DNA of 64,000 nt from Gracilibacillus ureilyticus (lineage in GTDB: Bacteria > Bacillota > Bacilli > Bacillales > Amphibacillaceae), in contig NZ_FOGL01000001.1 of NCBI RefSeq assembly GCF_900111195.1, forward strand, positions 1-64,000, given 5' to 3'. Shown here piece after piece: positions 10,581-19,050 of this stretch (position 1 is the first letter of the stretch; the number at the start of each line of letters is the position of its first letter). The notes beneath the pieces were generated by a model. That model had not been told where the DNA came from, searched no databases, and saw nothing but the letters and a program-made list of their open reading frames with translations. Position numbers and translations under genes: made by a program.

Positions 10581-10613
10581 AGCCCCTTTTATTATTTAAA
10601 AAGGGGGCTTTTT
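10581..10613 (+). terminator. Terminator-like hairpin that includes the spoVE ribosome binding site
   Basis: AGCCCCTTTT (10581-10590) can pair with AAAAGGGGGCT (10599-10609), with a 7-8 base loop and one bulged G, followed by TTTTT. It looks like a weak intrinsic terminator after murD. The GGGGG of its right arm is also the only Shine-Dalgarno sequence for spoVE (ATG 10616). Folding would therefore hide the spoVE start; whether it terminates or regulates is not known. Confidence 0.55.
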
Positions 10614-10615
10614 AT

Positions 10616-11719
10616 ATGGAGAAACGATTACGAAATGATGCTGTTGACAGGCTGCTTGTAATTCTCATCATAACAATTTTAATTGTAGGAACATTAATGG
10701 TTTACAGTGCTTCCTATATTTGGGCGGAATATAAATTTAATGATTCTTTTTATTTTGTGAAACGCCAGTTATTATTTGCCGGTGTAGGTGTGATTGCAAT
10801 GTTTATTGTTGCAAATGTGCCATACTTCCAGTGGATTAAATATCGAAAATGGATATTTATTGGTTGCATCGCTTTATTAATTGCTGTATTAATTCCAGGA
10901 ATAGGTATGGTGAGGGGTGGAGCAAGAAGCTGGATTGGTGTAGGGGCATTCAGTATTCAGCCTGCTGAATTTATGAAATTGGGTATGATATTGTTCTTAA
11001 GCGGTTATCTTGTTAATCTTCAGGACAGAATAACGGAATTTAAAAGAGGGTTCATGCCACCGCTTATACTTATTATCAGTCTATTTATGTTAATAATGCT
11101 GCAACCGGATTTGGGAACAGGCATGGTATTTGTCCTAACCAGTTTTTTACTGCTTTTTGTTGCTGGTGCCCGCTTGAAGCATTTTTTGATTCTGGCAGGT
11201 TTTGGCGCTATCGGCTTTCTGCTTTTAATCATTTCTGCTCCGTACCGTATAAATCGTATTACAGCATTTTTAGATCCTTGGCAAGATCCTTTAGGGAATG
11301 GTTTTCAGATTATTCAGTCTTTATACGCAATTGGACCAGGAGGGTTATTTGGTGTAGGATTTGGGAACAGCTTGCAAAAATATTTTTATTTACCGGAACC
11401 GCATAATGATTTTATTTTTGCCATAATTGCAGAAGAACTTGGATTTATTGGCGGAATTTTTGTTATTGGGTTATTCTTTCTGTTTGTATGGCGGGGGATT
11501 TTAGTATCACTTAATGCCCCTGATCTGTTTGCAAAATTATTAGCAATAGGGATTGTTGGAATGATTGCAATTCAGGTAATGATTAATATAAGTGTCGTCA
11601 TTGGTTTGATCCCGGTAACTGGAATCACTTTACCTTTTCTGAGTTATGGTGGCTCTTCACTTACTTTAACATTATGCTCGGTAGGAATCTTATTAAACAT
11701 TAGTAAATATAGGAAATAA
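10616..11719 (+). CDS. spoVE: SpoVE/FtsW-type SEDS peptidoglycan polymerase
   Basis: SEDS proteins polymerise lipid II into glycan strands together with a class B PBP; SpoVE does this for the spore cortex with SpoVD, and FtsW does it at the septum. The 367-residue protein has about ten membrane segments, the conserved Asp-containing EPHNDFIFAIIAEE loop and the C-terminal FLSYGGSS motif. Position in the dcw cluster and length match SpoVE (366 residues in B. subtilis). An FtsW assignment cannot be ruled out from sequence alone; a second SEDS gene elsewhere would settle it. Confidence 0.85.
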   Translation: MEKRLRNDAVDRLLVILIITILIVGTLMVYSASYIWAEYKFNDSFYFVKRQLLFAGVGVIAMFIVANVPYFQWIKYRKWIFIGCIALLIAVLIPGIGMVRGGARSWIGVGAFSIQPAEFMKLGMILFLSGYLVNLQDRITEFKRGFMPPLILIISLFMLIMLQPDLGTGMVFVLTSFLLLFVAGARLKHFLILAGFGAIGFLLLIISAPYRINRITAFLDPWQDPLGNGFQIIQSLYAIGPGGLFGVGFGNSLQKYFYLPEPHNDFIFAIIAEELGFIGGIFVIGLFFLFVWRGILVSLNAPDLFAKLLAIGIVGMIAIQVMINISVVIGLIPVTGITLPFLSYGGSSLTLTLCSVGILLNISKYRK

Positions 11720-11757
11720 AATATAACTTACTAGATGGTGGCGAGTTGGGAACATTA

Positions 11758-11766
11758 TGCTATAAT
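11758..11766 (+). promoter_or_regulatory. Extended -10 promoter candidate upstream of divIB
   Basis: TGCTATAAT (11758-11766) is a perfect sigma-A extended -10 element in the 116-base gap between spoVE and divIB. No good -35 hexamer is present 17 bases upstream, which is acceptable for extended -10 promoters. It would start a transcript about 65 bases before divIB. Confidence 0.5.
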
Positions 11767-11835
11767 TAGGGTAGATCTTTTCTTGGGACTAAGTTCTCAT
11801 TACAGAGGTTCATATTTTTAAAGGGAAGTTGACAT

Positions 11836-12624
11836 ATGGAGCAAAAAAGAGTTGTATCAATCGAGGATAGAATTCCACAACTTAAAAAGGAACGCCGAAA
11901 ACGCACAAACCGAAAATTAGCCATATATTTAACAGTGTTTTTTTTGCTTGTATTTATCGTTGTATATATTCAGTCACCACTAAGTCATGTGAATAAGATT
12001 AGTATTACTGGAGAAAATATGGTTTCAGAAGAAGAGATTTTGGAAATTACTGAATTGGATTTATTCACAAATTACTGGAGTGTGCAGAAAGGTAAGATCG
12101 AAGAGGCATTAAAGGAACATGTACTCATTAACAATGCATCTATTGAGAAGAAATTCCCTGCTAATCACATCCTCATTGAAATTGATGAATTACAACATGT
12201 AGGGTATCTTGAAAATGGAGAATCAGCTGTCCCTCTTCTGGAAAATGGAGAGACATTGGAAGGAACATCAGTAAATGAGATAACTGCTTCAGCCCCTTTA
12301 CTGAAAAATTTTACTGATTACCCAAATATGAAGGAATTAGCTAAAGAACTAAATGAATTGCCAAACTATGTTCAGTCATTAATTTCAGAAATTAAATGGT
12401 CACCTACTACTACTAATTCTCAAAAGATCGTATTATATATGATAGATGGATATGAGGTTGAATTGACTGCGGGCAACTTTTCAGAGCTCCTTAAAACATA
12501 TCCATCCATCGTTAGTCAATTAGATGAAGAAGTGGACGGTGTGATAAAAATTGATGAAGGTGGGGCCGTATTTACACCTTACAATTCAGATCAACCGGAG
12601 ATTATTGACGGGGGCACAGAATGA
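11836..12624 (+). CDS. divIB: Cell division protein DivIB (FtsQ)
   Basis: DivIB is a bitopic divisome protein that works with FtsL and DivIC in septum formation and sporulation. The 262-residue protein has a basic N-terminus, one membrane segment (about 27-47), then a POTRA domain (about 50-120, starting VNKISITGENMVSEEEI) and the FtsQ/DivIB C-terminal domain. AAGGGAAG precedes ATG 11836. It overlaps ylxW by 4 bases. In B. subtilis murG and murB lie just upstream; they are not here. Confidence 0.9.
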   Translation: MEQKRVVSIEDRIPQLKKERRKRTNRKLAIYLTVFFLLVFIVVYIQSPLSHVNKISITGENMVSEEEILEITELDLFTNYWSVQKGKIEEALKEHVLINNASIEKKFPANHILIEIDELQHVGYLENGESAVPLLENGETLEGTSVNEITASAPLLKNFTDYPNMKELAKELNELPNYVQSLISEIKWSPTTTNSQKIVLYMIDGYEVELTAGNFSELLKTYPSIVSQLDEEVDGVIKIDEGGAVFTPYNSDQPEIIDGGTE

Positions 12625-13307
12625 AAAGTAAAAAACTCATTTTTGCATTTGTTTTTTTCGTACTAGGATTTCTCATCACATTTAGCTTTCAGCAGACACG
12701 ATCGAATACAGATATTGTTCAGTTAAATGAGAATGAATGGGAACGGGATTATTTTTATCGTAAGCAGCTTATTGAACTGGAAGATACGAATAAACAATTA
12801 CGGACTGAATTGATAGAAATCAGAGAGAAAATTCAGGATATTGAACAAAATCTGGCTTCAGAAGCAGATGAACTGCACGATTTAGTAGAAACAAAGACGA
12901 AATTACAGAAATTAGTTGGCGAACTAGCAGTACATGGGAGTGGAGTGGAAATCACTTTAAGTGATTCGAGCTATATACCGAGTGATCAGCATGCAAATCA
13001 ATATATCGTTCATGACAGACATATTCATCAAGTTATTAACGAACTTTATAGTGCGGGAGCAAAGGCAATTGCTATAAATGACCAGCGTATCTATAGAGAT
13101 AGCTATATTACTTGCGTAGGCCCAGTTATTACAGTTGACGGGAGTACATATGCCGCACCTTTTGTTATTTCTGCAATTGGGGATCCTGACTTGCTTGATG
13201 TAAGTTTGAATATGAAGAATGGTGTTATTGATATGTTAGTACAGGAAAATGTGAAGGTCGGATTTGAAAGAAAGTCACAAATTGAGATGGAAGCAAGGGA
13301 ATTGTGA
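12621..13307 (+). CDS. ylxW: DUF881 family protein, YlxW-like
   Basis: This 228-residue protein of unknown function has one N-terminal membrane segment (about 5-24), a coiled-coil stretch (about 45-95) and a C-terminal DUF881 domain beginning near GSGVEITLSDSS. YlxW and YlxX are tandem DUF881 proteins between divIB and sbp in bacilli, and the product is exposed outside the membrane. The start overlaps the divIB stop (ATGA). The role in division is inferred only from position. Confidence 0.85.
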   Translation: MKSKKLIFAFVFFVLGFLITFSFQQTRSNTDIVQLNENEWERDYFYRKQLIELEDTNKQLRTELIEIREKIQDIEQNLASEADELHDLVETKTKLQKLVGELAVHGSGVEITLSDSSYIPSDQHANQYIVHDRHIHQVINELYSAGAKAIAINDQRIYRDSYITCVGPVITVDGSTYAAPFVISAIGDPDLLDVSLNMKNGVIDMLVQENVKVGFERKSQIEMEAREL

Positions 13308-13311
13308 TGAA

Positions 13312-14037
13312 ATGAAATTATCAAATAAAGGGAAAATTTGGATCAGTTCAATTTGTTTCATCATTGGCTTTATGATTGCTATTTTATTTGAAACAAACCA
13401 ATCGGTCGAATTAAGAGATACAAGGGATTCATGGGAAATAAGGACTGCATTGCAGCAGGAACAGGAAATTCAGCAAAATCTTTACAATGAAATTGCAGCA
13501 AGTGAAGCTTTGTTACAGGAATATGAAAAACAGCCAGAGAGGCAGCAAATGGAATCATTAACTGAATCGATCGAGCTGCTAAAGGAACAGGCTGGCTTAA
13601 CGGAAATACAGGGAAGCGGTGTAATAGTTACACTGCAGCCGATCTTTCAAATGGATGACAGTTATCAGGAATATCCTGAGTTGACAGCTGAGTTATTACA
13701 ATTCTTAATTAATCAGTTAAATGATTATGGTGCTGCTCATATGGCGATTGAACAAGAAAGACTAATAAACATTACGCCGATTAGAAATGTAAACGGAAGA
13801 GTTTATGTTAATAATAGTCCAATAGGAAGTCTGCCTGTTGAGATATATGTATTGACTGATGATCCCGAGCGTATGATTAACCATATCGAAGTAAGTGAGT
13901 CAAATGACTATTTCGCCTTGGAGAATATGGAAATAATTACAGAACAGGTAACAGAGTTAGTTTTGCCTAAATTTGATGAAACTATTGATTTAGGCGGGCT
14001 TGACGTGTTAGAGTCGCAAGAAGAAGGTGAGTCATAG
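13312..14037 (+). CDS. ylxX: DUF881 family protein, YlxX-like
   Basis: This is the second DUF881 paralogue in tandem, 241 residues, with one N-terminal membrane segment (about 7-26), a glutamine- and glutamate-rich coiled-coil (about 40-95) and the DUF881 domain from about GSGVIVTLQP. ATG 13312 is preferred to an upstream frame extension because the family N-terminus is short and basic (MKLSNKGK) and AAGGGA lies upstream. Function is unknown. The stop TAG shares a base with the sbp GTG start. Confidence 0.82.
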   Translation: MKLSNKGKIWISSICFIIGFMIAILFETNQSVELRDTRDSWEIRTALQQEQEIQQNLYNEIAASEALLQEYEKQPERQQMESLTESIELLKEQAGLTEIQGSGVIVTLQPIFQMDDSYQEYPELTAELLQFLINQLNDYGAAHMAIEQERLINITPIRNVNGRVYVNNSPIGSLPVEIYVLTDDPERMINHIEVSESNDYFALENMEIITEQVTELVLPKFDETIDLGGLDVLESQEEGES

Positions 14038-14387
14038 TGTTGTTGCCAGCTTTGTTTTTAATTTTAGGCTTAGTTTTAGGCCTCTTAACTAACATAACGA
14101 TTCCCGAGGTATATTCCAATTACTTATCTATTGCTGTATTAGCTGCATTGGATACATTATTTGGTGGAATGAGGTCTCAATTGGAAGGAAAGTTTAATCA
14201 GTCCGTTTTTATCTCTGGATTCTTTTTTAATGTATCACTTGCAGCTTTTTTAGCTTTTATTGGAGTTCAATTAGGCATTGATTTATATTTGGCTGCTATC
14301 TTTGCATTTGGTGTACGATTATTTCATAATTTGGCGATAATTAGAAGAATTATGTTAGAAAAATTCCAGTTTAGGAAAAAGGAATAA
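14037..14387 (+). CDS. sbp: Small basic protein Sbp (DUF1290)
   Basis: This 116-residue integral membrane protein belongs to the DUF1290 family, named small basic protein in bacilli and found before ftsA. It has about three to four hydrophobic segments and a charged C-terminus (MLEKFQFRKKE). It starts with GTG at 14037, one base overlapping the ylxX stop, with GAAGGTGAG just upstream. Function is not established. Confidence 0.85.
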   Translation: MLLPALFLILGLVLGLLTNITIPEVYSNYLSIAVLAALDTLFGGMRSQLEGKFNQSVFISGFFFNVSLAAFLAFIGVQLGIDLYLAAIFAFGVRLFHNLAIIRRIMLEKFQFRKKE

Positions 14388-14541
14388 TTGTTTTTCTGTA
14401 TTAGCCTAACAAATTTAATTTTTTTTGAATCTTTTTCAATATAATTATGAAAAATAGTGAAACATTTATTATAATAGTTTTTATCATAGTTTACTATATG
14501 CAATCATTCATAAATAAATGTATAGAAATAGGAGGTGCCTC
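14388..14541 (+). promoter_or_regulatory. ftsA-ftsZ promoter region (AT-rich)
   Basis: This 154-base AT-rich gap holds two TATAAT hexamers (14440-14445 and 14470-14475), neither with a strong -35. In B. subtilis the ftsAZ genes are served by several promoters here, one of them SigH-dependent; I cannot identify a convincing SigH element. The strong ribosome binding site GGAGGTG (14531-14537) decides the ftsA start at ATG 14542. Confidence 0.4.
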
Positions 14542-15828
14542 ATGGACAACAGTGAAATTTTAGTCAGCTTGGATATAGGTACATCAAAAATTAAAGTAAT
14601 AATTGGGGAAGTGATCGGGGACTCTCTTAATATTATTGGAGTGGGATCCGCAAAATCATTAGGAATGAAAAAAGGTGCTATCGTTGATATTGATGAGACC
14701 GTTCATTCGATAAGAACAGCAGTAGAACAAGCTGAAAGAATGGTAGATGTACATATTGATCGAGTAGTTGTTGGAATTAATGGGAATCATGTGCAATTAC
14801 AACCATGTCACGGCGTTGTTGCAGTTTCAAGTGAGGATAAGGAAATTAAGGAAGAAGATATTCATCGTGTAATGGATGCAGCACAAGTAGTGTCAATACC
14901 TCCCGAACGAGAGATTGTTGATGTTATACCTAAACAGTTTATCGTAGATGGGCTCGATGAAATAAGGGATCCCAGAGGAATGATCGGGGTACGCTTAGAG
15001 ATGCAGGGGACAATTATTACTTGTTCCAAAACAATGTTACATAACATTTTAAAATGTGTAGAGAAAGCAGGCTTAACCGTCTTAGATCTTTGTTTACATC
15101 CATTGGCAACAGGTGAAGTGGCGTTATCAAGTGATGAGAAAAATTTAGGTGTCGCAATACTGGACATAGGTGGAGGAAGTACAACGGTTTCTGTGTTTGA
15201 AAATGGATCTTTAGCTGGGACAAGTGTGCTTCCAATAGGTGGATATAATATTACGAAAGACTTGTCCATTGGTTTAAGGACAACTACAGAAGAAGCAGAA
15301 AATATTAAATTAGACCATGGGTATGCTTTTTATGATGATGCGAATGAAGAGGATACCGTTGCGGTTAATATTATTGGAAGCAACCAGAAGGAAGTATTTA
15401 ATCAGGTAGAATTAGCAGATATTATTGAAGCAAGATTTGAAGAGATATTGTTAATGAGTGCCAGAGAAATACAAAGAATGGGATATGATGATCTTCCGGG
15501 TGGCATAGTTTTAACTGGCGGTACCATGAGTATGCCAGGTTCAGCGGATTTAGCACAAATGATATATCAAACAAATGTAAGGATCGCTATTCCGGATTAT
15601 ATTGGGGTGAGAGAACCGCAATACACTGCTGGCATTGGTATCTTGAAATTTGCTTACAAGAATGCGAAAATACAAGGGAAAGAGTTTTCAGGTTCCATAT
15701 TAGCAATTAATGAAATGGAAGAACCTGAACAAAGAAAACCAGAAAAAGCGAAACCGATGAAAGAACAGAAAGTGAAAGAAAAGAAAGAACCTAAATTAGC
15801 TAACTTGTTTAAATATTTCTTCGATTAA
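14542..15828 (+). CDS. ftsA: Cell division protein FtsA
   Basis: FtsA is the actin-like ATPase that anchors FtsZ filaments to the membrane. The 428-residue protein opens with the phosphate-1 motif SLDIGTSKIKV (about 8-18), contains the SHS2/1C insertion and phosphate-2 motif LDIGGGST, and ends in a lysine-rich linker plus a short amphipathic helix (LANLFKYFFD), the membrane-targeting sequence. The frame is open from 14518 but GGAGGTG fixes ATG 14542. ftsZ follows after 71 bases. Confidence 0.96.
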   Translation: MDNSEILVSLDIGTSKIKVIIGEVIGDSLNIIGVGSAKSLGMKKGAIVDIDETVHSIRTAVEQAERMVDVHIDRVVVGINGNHVQLQPCHGVVAVSSEDKEIKEEDIHRVMDAAQVVSIPPEREIVDVIPKQFIVDGLDEIRDPRGMIGVRLEMQGTIITCSKTMLHNILKCVEKAGLTVLDLCLHPLATGEVALSSDEKNLGVAILDIGGGSTTVSVFENGSLAGTSVLPIGGYNITKDLSIGLRTTTEEAENIKLDHGYAFYDDANEEDTVAVNIIGSNQKEVFNQVELADIIEARFEEILLMSAREIQRMGYDDLPGGIVLTGGTMSMPGSADLAQMIYQTNVRIAIPDYIGVREPQYTAGIGILKFAYKNAKIQGKEFSGSILAINEMEEPEQRKPEKAKPMKEQKVKEKKEPKLANLFKYFFD

Positions 15829-15899
15829 AATATTTACAGCAATGAAACTAAATGAGGAAACAGACAGACTCTAAAACTAGCAAATTAGGAGGAAATAGT

Positions 15900-17036
15900 A
15901 TGTTAGATTTTGATACGAATATGGAAGATCAGTTAGCATCGATTAAAGTAATTGGTGTTGGCGGCGGTGGAAGCAATGCGGTAAATCGAATGATTGAACA
16001 TGGAGTTCAAGGAGTAGACTTTATTGCAGTTAATACAGATGCTCAAGCACTTAACCTTTCTAAAGCAGAAGTAAAAATGCAAATTGGTACAAAACTTACC
16101 AGAGGTCTTGGCGCAGGAGCGAATCCTGAAGTTGGCCGAAAAGCTGCAGAAGAGAGTAAAGAGCAAATTGAAGAGATATTAAAAGGTGCGGATATGGTAT
16201 TTGTAACTGCTGGAATGGGCGGGGGTACAGGTACCGGAGCTGCTCCGGTTATTGCAGCGGTGGCAAAAGAATTAGGTGCATTAACTGTAGGTGTAGTAAC
16301 AAGACCGTTTACTTTTGAAGGAAGAAAAAGAGCAACACATGCGGTTGCAGGTATTGACGGCTTAAAAAGCAATGTGGATACATTAATCGTTATCCCTAAC
16401 GACAGATTGCTTGAAATTATTGATAAAAATACACCAATGCTAGAAGCATTCCGCGAAGCGGATAACGTGTTAAGACAAGGTGTACAAGGTATATCTGATT
16501 TAATTGCTACACCTGGTTTAATTAATGTTGACTTTGCCGATGTGAAGACAATTATGGCTGATAAAGGTTCAGCATTAATGGGTATCGGTGTAGCAACAGG
16601 AGAAAACAGGGCCGCTGAAGCTGCTAAAAAAGCTATTTCATCCCCACTGCTGGAAACTTCAATTGATGGAGCACATGGTGTGTTAATGAATATTACCGGT
16701 GGCATGAATTTAAGTTTGTATGAAGTTCAGGAAGCAGCCGATATTGTGACATCAGCTGCAGACCAGGAAGTAAACGTTATTTTTGGTTCGGTAATTAATG
16801 AAGACCTCAAGGATGAAATTGTGGTTACCGTTATTGCCACAGGCTTTGATGAAACACAATTAAAGAGTGTGCAAGGCAAAGCCAAACCTGCTCTTCAGCA
16901 GAAACCAGCTGTGCGTGAGCGTGAAAAAGAGGAAAGACCACAGGAAGCAACAGCAGGTACAGGATCCAGACCTAAGCAACAGGAAGATACACTGGACATC
17001 CCGGCATTTTTAAGAAATCGAAATAGAAGAAGATAA
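15900..17036 (+). CDS. ftsZ: Cell division protein FtsZ
   Basis: FtsZ is the tubulin-like GTPase that forms the division ring. The 378-residue protein has the signature GGGTGTGA, the T7 loop NVDFADV with catalytic acids, a variable linker and the C-terminal peptide [13 protein letters not shown] that binds FtsA, SepF and other partners. ATG 15900 is preceded by TTAGGAGG and gives the family N-terminus MLDFDT; a longer upstream frame from 15852 is not supported. A strong terminator follows. Confidence 0.98.
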   Translation: MLDFDTNMEDQLASIKVIGVGGGGSNAVNRMIEHGVQGVDFIAVNTDAQALNLSKAEVKMQIGTKLTRGLGAGANPEVGRKAAEESKEQIEEILKGADMVFVTAGMGGGTGTGAAPVIAAVAKELGALTVGVVTRPFTFEGRKRATHAVAGIDGLKSNVDTLIVIPNDRLLEIIDKNTPMLEAFREADNVLRQGVQGISDLIATPGLINVDFADVKTIMADKGSALMGIGVATGENRAAEAAKKAISSPLLETSIDGAHGVLMNITGGMNLSLYEVQEAADIVTSAADQEVNVIFGSVINEDLKDEIVVTVIATGFDETQLKSVQGKAKPALQQKPAVREREKEERPQEATAGTGSRPKQQEDTLDIPAFLRNRNRRR

Positions 17037-17045
17037 ATTGATTAG

Positions 17046-17076
17046 AAAGCTGTCCTTATTACTGGACAGCTTTTTT
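17046..17076 (+). terminator. Intrinsic terminator after ftsZ
   Basis: AAAGCTGTCC (17046-17055) pairs perfectly with GGACAGCTTT (17064-17073), with an 8-base loop and a run of six T (17071-17076). It closes the dcw cluster. Confidence 0.92.
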
Positions 17077-17252
17077 CATTAGAAATATGTGTGAATTCTG
17101 TTACCAGACGCCCTTCATTTAATTATTTTAAAGAATTCTCTCCTTTATACCCAGTGATTAAAAGCCTTACTTTGTTGCAATGTAAATTAACCCTACAATT
17201 CAACAATTTTTGTGAAAAGTTCTGAAAATTAGATGGCATTTCGTTCCTTCCT

Positions 17253-17285
17253 TTGACAGACTTCTATTCTCTATTCCACTATACT
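17253..17285 (+). promoter_or_regulatory. spoIIG-type promoter with a 21-bp spacer (Spo0A-dependent class)
   Basis: TTGACA (17253-17258) and TATACT (17280-17285) are separated by 21 bp, too far for normal sigma-A use. The B. subtilis spoIIG promoter has the same feature, a 22-bp spacer that needs phosphorylated Spo0A to reposition RNA polymerase. The upstream stretch 17205-17220 has a loose 0A-box-like TTGTGAAAA, but I cannot define the boxes with confidence. The rest of the gap 17077-17252 shows nothing else. Confidence 0.7.
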
Positions 17286-17329
17286 AATATCACAACAGCA
17301 TAAAAGTATTATTAATGGAGCGATTATTG

Positions 17330-18226
17330 GTGACTGTTTATATCGAGTTAATATGGTTAATAAATTGGGGCATTGACTGGATGATCCTGTTATTAACCCA
17401 ATCCATATTGTACAGCAGAACAAAATGGTATCGTATTTGTTTGGCAGGGTTTATAGGATCAGTGATTGTTCCGGTCTCTCTATTAATTCCGGCTTCCTTT
17501 CTGGAAACATGGTATATAAAAGTGATTCACTCTTTTTTTATTATTTTCATTGCTTTCGGCTTCACCAATACAGCTCTGTTTATCAAGCATTTATTTACTT
17601 TTTATTTCATGACATTCGCCATTGGCGGCGGGTTGCTGGCAATTCATTACATGGCTGATTCGAATCAGCTGACAAGCTATTACAGTCAGCTTCAGCCAAC
17701 ACAGATACATGGCTTTTTCGTGTTAATTGGTTTTCCGTTTGTATATTTCTTCACTAAGCAGAGGATGGACAAGCATAAATATAACCAGTTAAAAAAAGAC
17801 TTTATGTATTTGGTAACCATTAGTTGGCGCAATAAAGAAGTAGAAGTGTCAGGTTATGTAGATAGTGGTAATCAGCTTGTTGATCCTATCTCCAAAAAAC
17901 CTGTAATTATCTGTGATGAAACATTTTTAAAAGAATGTTTTACCGAACAGGAATTTCATGAACTGAAGGGATTATATGAAAGTGTGTCACATAGTGAAAT
18001 ACCTTCGGTTGCGAATCCGGTCTATCGGCTTGTTCCATTTCAGGGGGTTGGCGGGAATGTGGAATGGCTGATCGCTTTTTCTCCGGATAATTTAAAAATA
18101 CATATTGATAGTAAACAGCAAATTGAAACACAACAGGTGCTTATAGGTATTCGGTTTGGGCAGCTTGTAGGTGATCAGAGTTATCATTGCCTGCTTCATC
18201 CAAAACTATTTCAGGAAGTAGGCTGA
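17330..18226 (+). CDS. spoIIGA: SpoIIGA, membrane aspartic protease that matures pro-SigE
   Basis: SpoIIGA cleaves the pro-sequence of SigE in the mother cell after a signal from SpoIIR. The product has about five N-terminal membrane segments (1-150) and a cytoplasmic C-terminal aspartic protease half with the active-site motif DSGN (in GYVDSGNQL). GTG 17330 is preferred to ATG 17315 because GGAG (17317-17320) then lies 9 bases upstream and the start MTVYIELIW aligns with the family. That gives 298 residues, near the usual 309. It is followed by its substrate gene sigE. Confidence 0.92.
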   Translation: MTVYIELIWLINWGIDWMILLLTQSILYSRTKWYRICLAGFIGSVIVPVSLLIPASFLETWYIKVIHSFFIIFIAFGFTNTALFIKHLFTFYFMTFAIGGGLLAIHYMADSNQLTSYYSQLQPTQIHGFFVLIGFPFVYFFTKQRMDKHKYNQLKKDFMYLVTISWRNKEVEVSGYVDSGNQLVDPISKKPVIICDETFLKECFTEQEFHELKGLYESVSHSEIPSVANPVYRLVPFQGVGGNVEWLIAFSPDNLKIHIDSKQQIETQQVLIGIRFGQLVGDQSYHCLLHPKLFQEVG

Positions 18227-18246
18227 AAAAACAAGGGAGTGGTTAC

Positions 18247-18966
18247 ATGTTGGATATTAAAATGAAATATAAAATGATCGTTTATAAAGTTCTTAAAAAA
18301 ATGGGGTTTCATGAAGACGAAGTATTCTACATTGGAGGAAGTGAAGCATTGCCGCCTCCTCTCTCGAAGGAGGAAGAGTTTGAGCTCATTAATAAATTGC
18401 CTGTAGGTGATAAGGCTGCTAGAGCAATGCTGATAGAGCGCAATTTAAGACTTGTTGTCTATATTGCAAGAAAGTTTGAAAATACCGGAATTAATATTGA
18501 AGATTTAATAAGTATTGGAACGATTGGACTAATTAAAGCAATTAATACATTTAATCCTGAAAAGAAAATAAAATTAGCTACATATGCTTCGAGATGTATT
18601 GAAAATGAAATTCTTATGTACTTAAGAAAAAATAATAAACTGAAAACAGAAGTTTCGTTTGATGAACCTCTAAATGTAGACTGGGACGGGAATGAATTAT
18701 TATTATCAGATGTGTTAGGGACAGATGAGGATGTAACCTTTAAAGATTTAGAACAAGACGTTGACAAAGTGTTATTAAGAAATGCATTAGAGCAATTGAA
18801 TGGCAGAGAAAAACAAATAATGGAACTAAGGTTTGGCCTTGTGAATAATGAAGAGAAGACACAGAAAGATGTTGCTGATATGTTAGGAATATCGCAATCA
18901 TATATATCCCGTCTGGAGAAAAAAATAATTAAAAGATTACAGAAAGAATTCAACAAGATGGTCTAG
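18247..18966 (+). CDS. sigE: RNA polymerase sporulation sigma factor SigE (pro-form)
   Basis: SigE directs early mother-cell transcription. The 239-residue protein, identical in length to B. subtilis, has a basic amphipathic pro-sequence of about 27 residues ending before [12 protein letters not shown], then sigma regions 2 and 4 with a C-terminal helix-turn-helix ([18 protein letters not shown]). ATG 18247 follows AAGGGAGTGG. It is 20 bases downstream of spoIIGA and would be co-transcribed from the Spo0A-type promoter. Confidence 0.97.
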   Translation: MLDIKMKYKMIVYKVLKKMGFHEDEVFYIGGSEALPPPLSKEEEFELINKLPVGDKAARAMLIERNLRLVVYIARKFENTGINIEDLISIGTIGLIKAINTFNPEKKIKLATYASRCIENEILMYLRKNNKLKTEVSFDEPLNVDWDGNELLLSDVLGTDEDVTFKDLEQDVDKVLLRNALEQLNGREKQIMELRFGLVNNEEKTQKDVADMLGISQSYISRLEKKIIKRLQKEFNKMV

Positions 18967-18985
18967 TTGTTAATTAATGGTATAT

Positions 18986-19014
18986 GCATAAAAACATTCC
19001 GATTGGTGATACTT
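18986..19014 (+). promoter_or_regulatory. Forespore (SigF/SigG) promoter of sigG
   Basis: GCATA (18986-18990) and GGTGATACTT (19005-19014) with a 14-base spacer fit the SigF/SigG consensus (GYATA, then GGNNANANTR) except for the last base. It sits where B. subtilis spoIIIG has its SigF/SigG promoter. The expected start would be near 19020. Confidence 0.6.
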
Positions 19015-19041
19015 ATTTTTGAGAAGGATCTCCAATCGGGA
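18997..19041 (+). promoter_or_regulatory. Inverted repeat spanning the sigG promoter and ribosome binding site
   Basis: CCGATTGG (18999-19006) and CCAATCGG (19032-19039) are perfect inverted repeats; with flanking pairs the RNA stem is about 10 bp. The right arm runs into the sigG Shine-Dalgarno GGGAGGG (19038-19044). The left arm lies upstream of the start predicted for the forespore promoter, so only a transcript that reads through from spoIIGA-sigE could form the hairpin and mask the sigG start. Confidence 0.65.
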
Positions 19042-19050
19042 GGGTACAAT

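Noticed and set aside
16043-16705. Minus-strand open frame of 220 codons opposite ftsZ
   Set aside because: It is a shadow of the highly conserved FtsZ coding sequence; Ser, Ala and Pro bias and no start signals.
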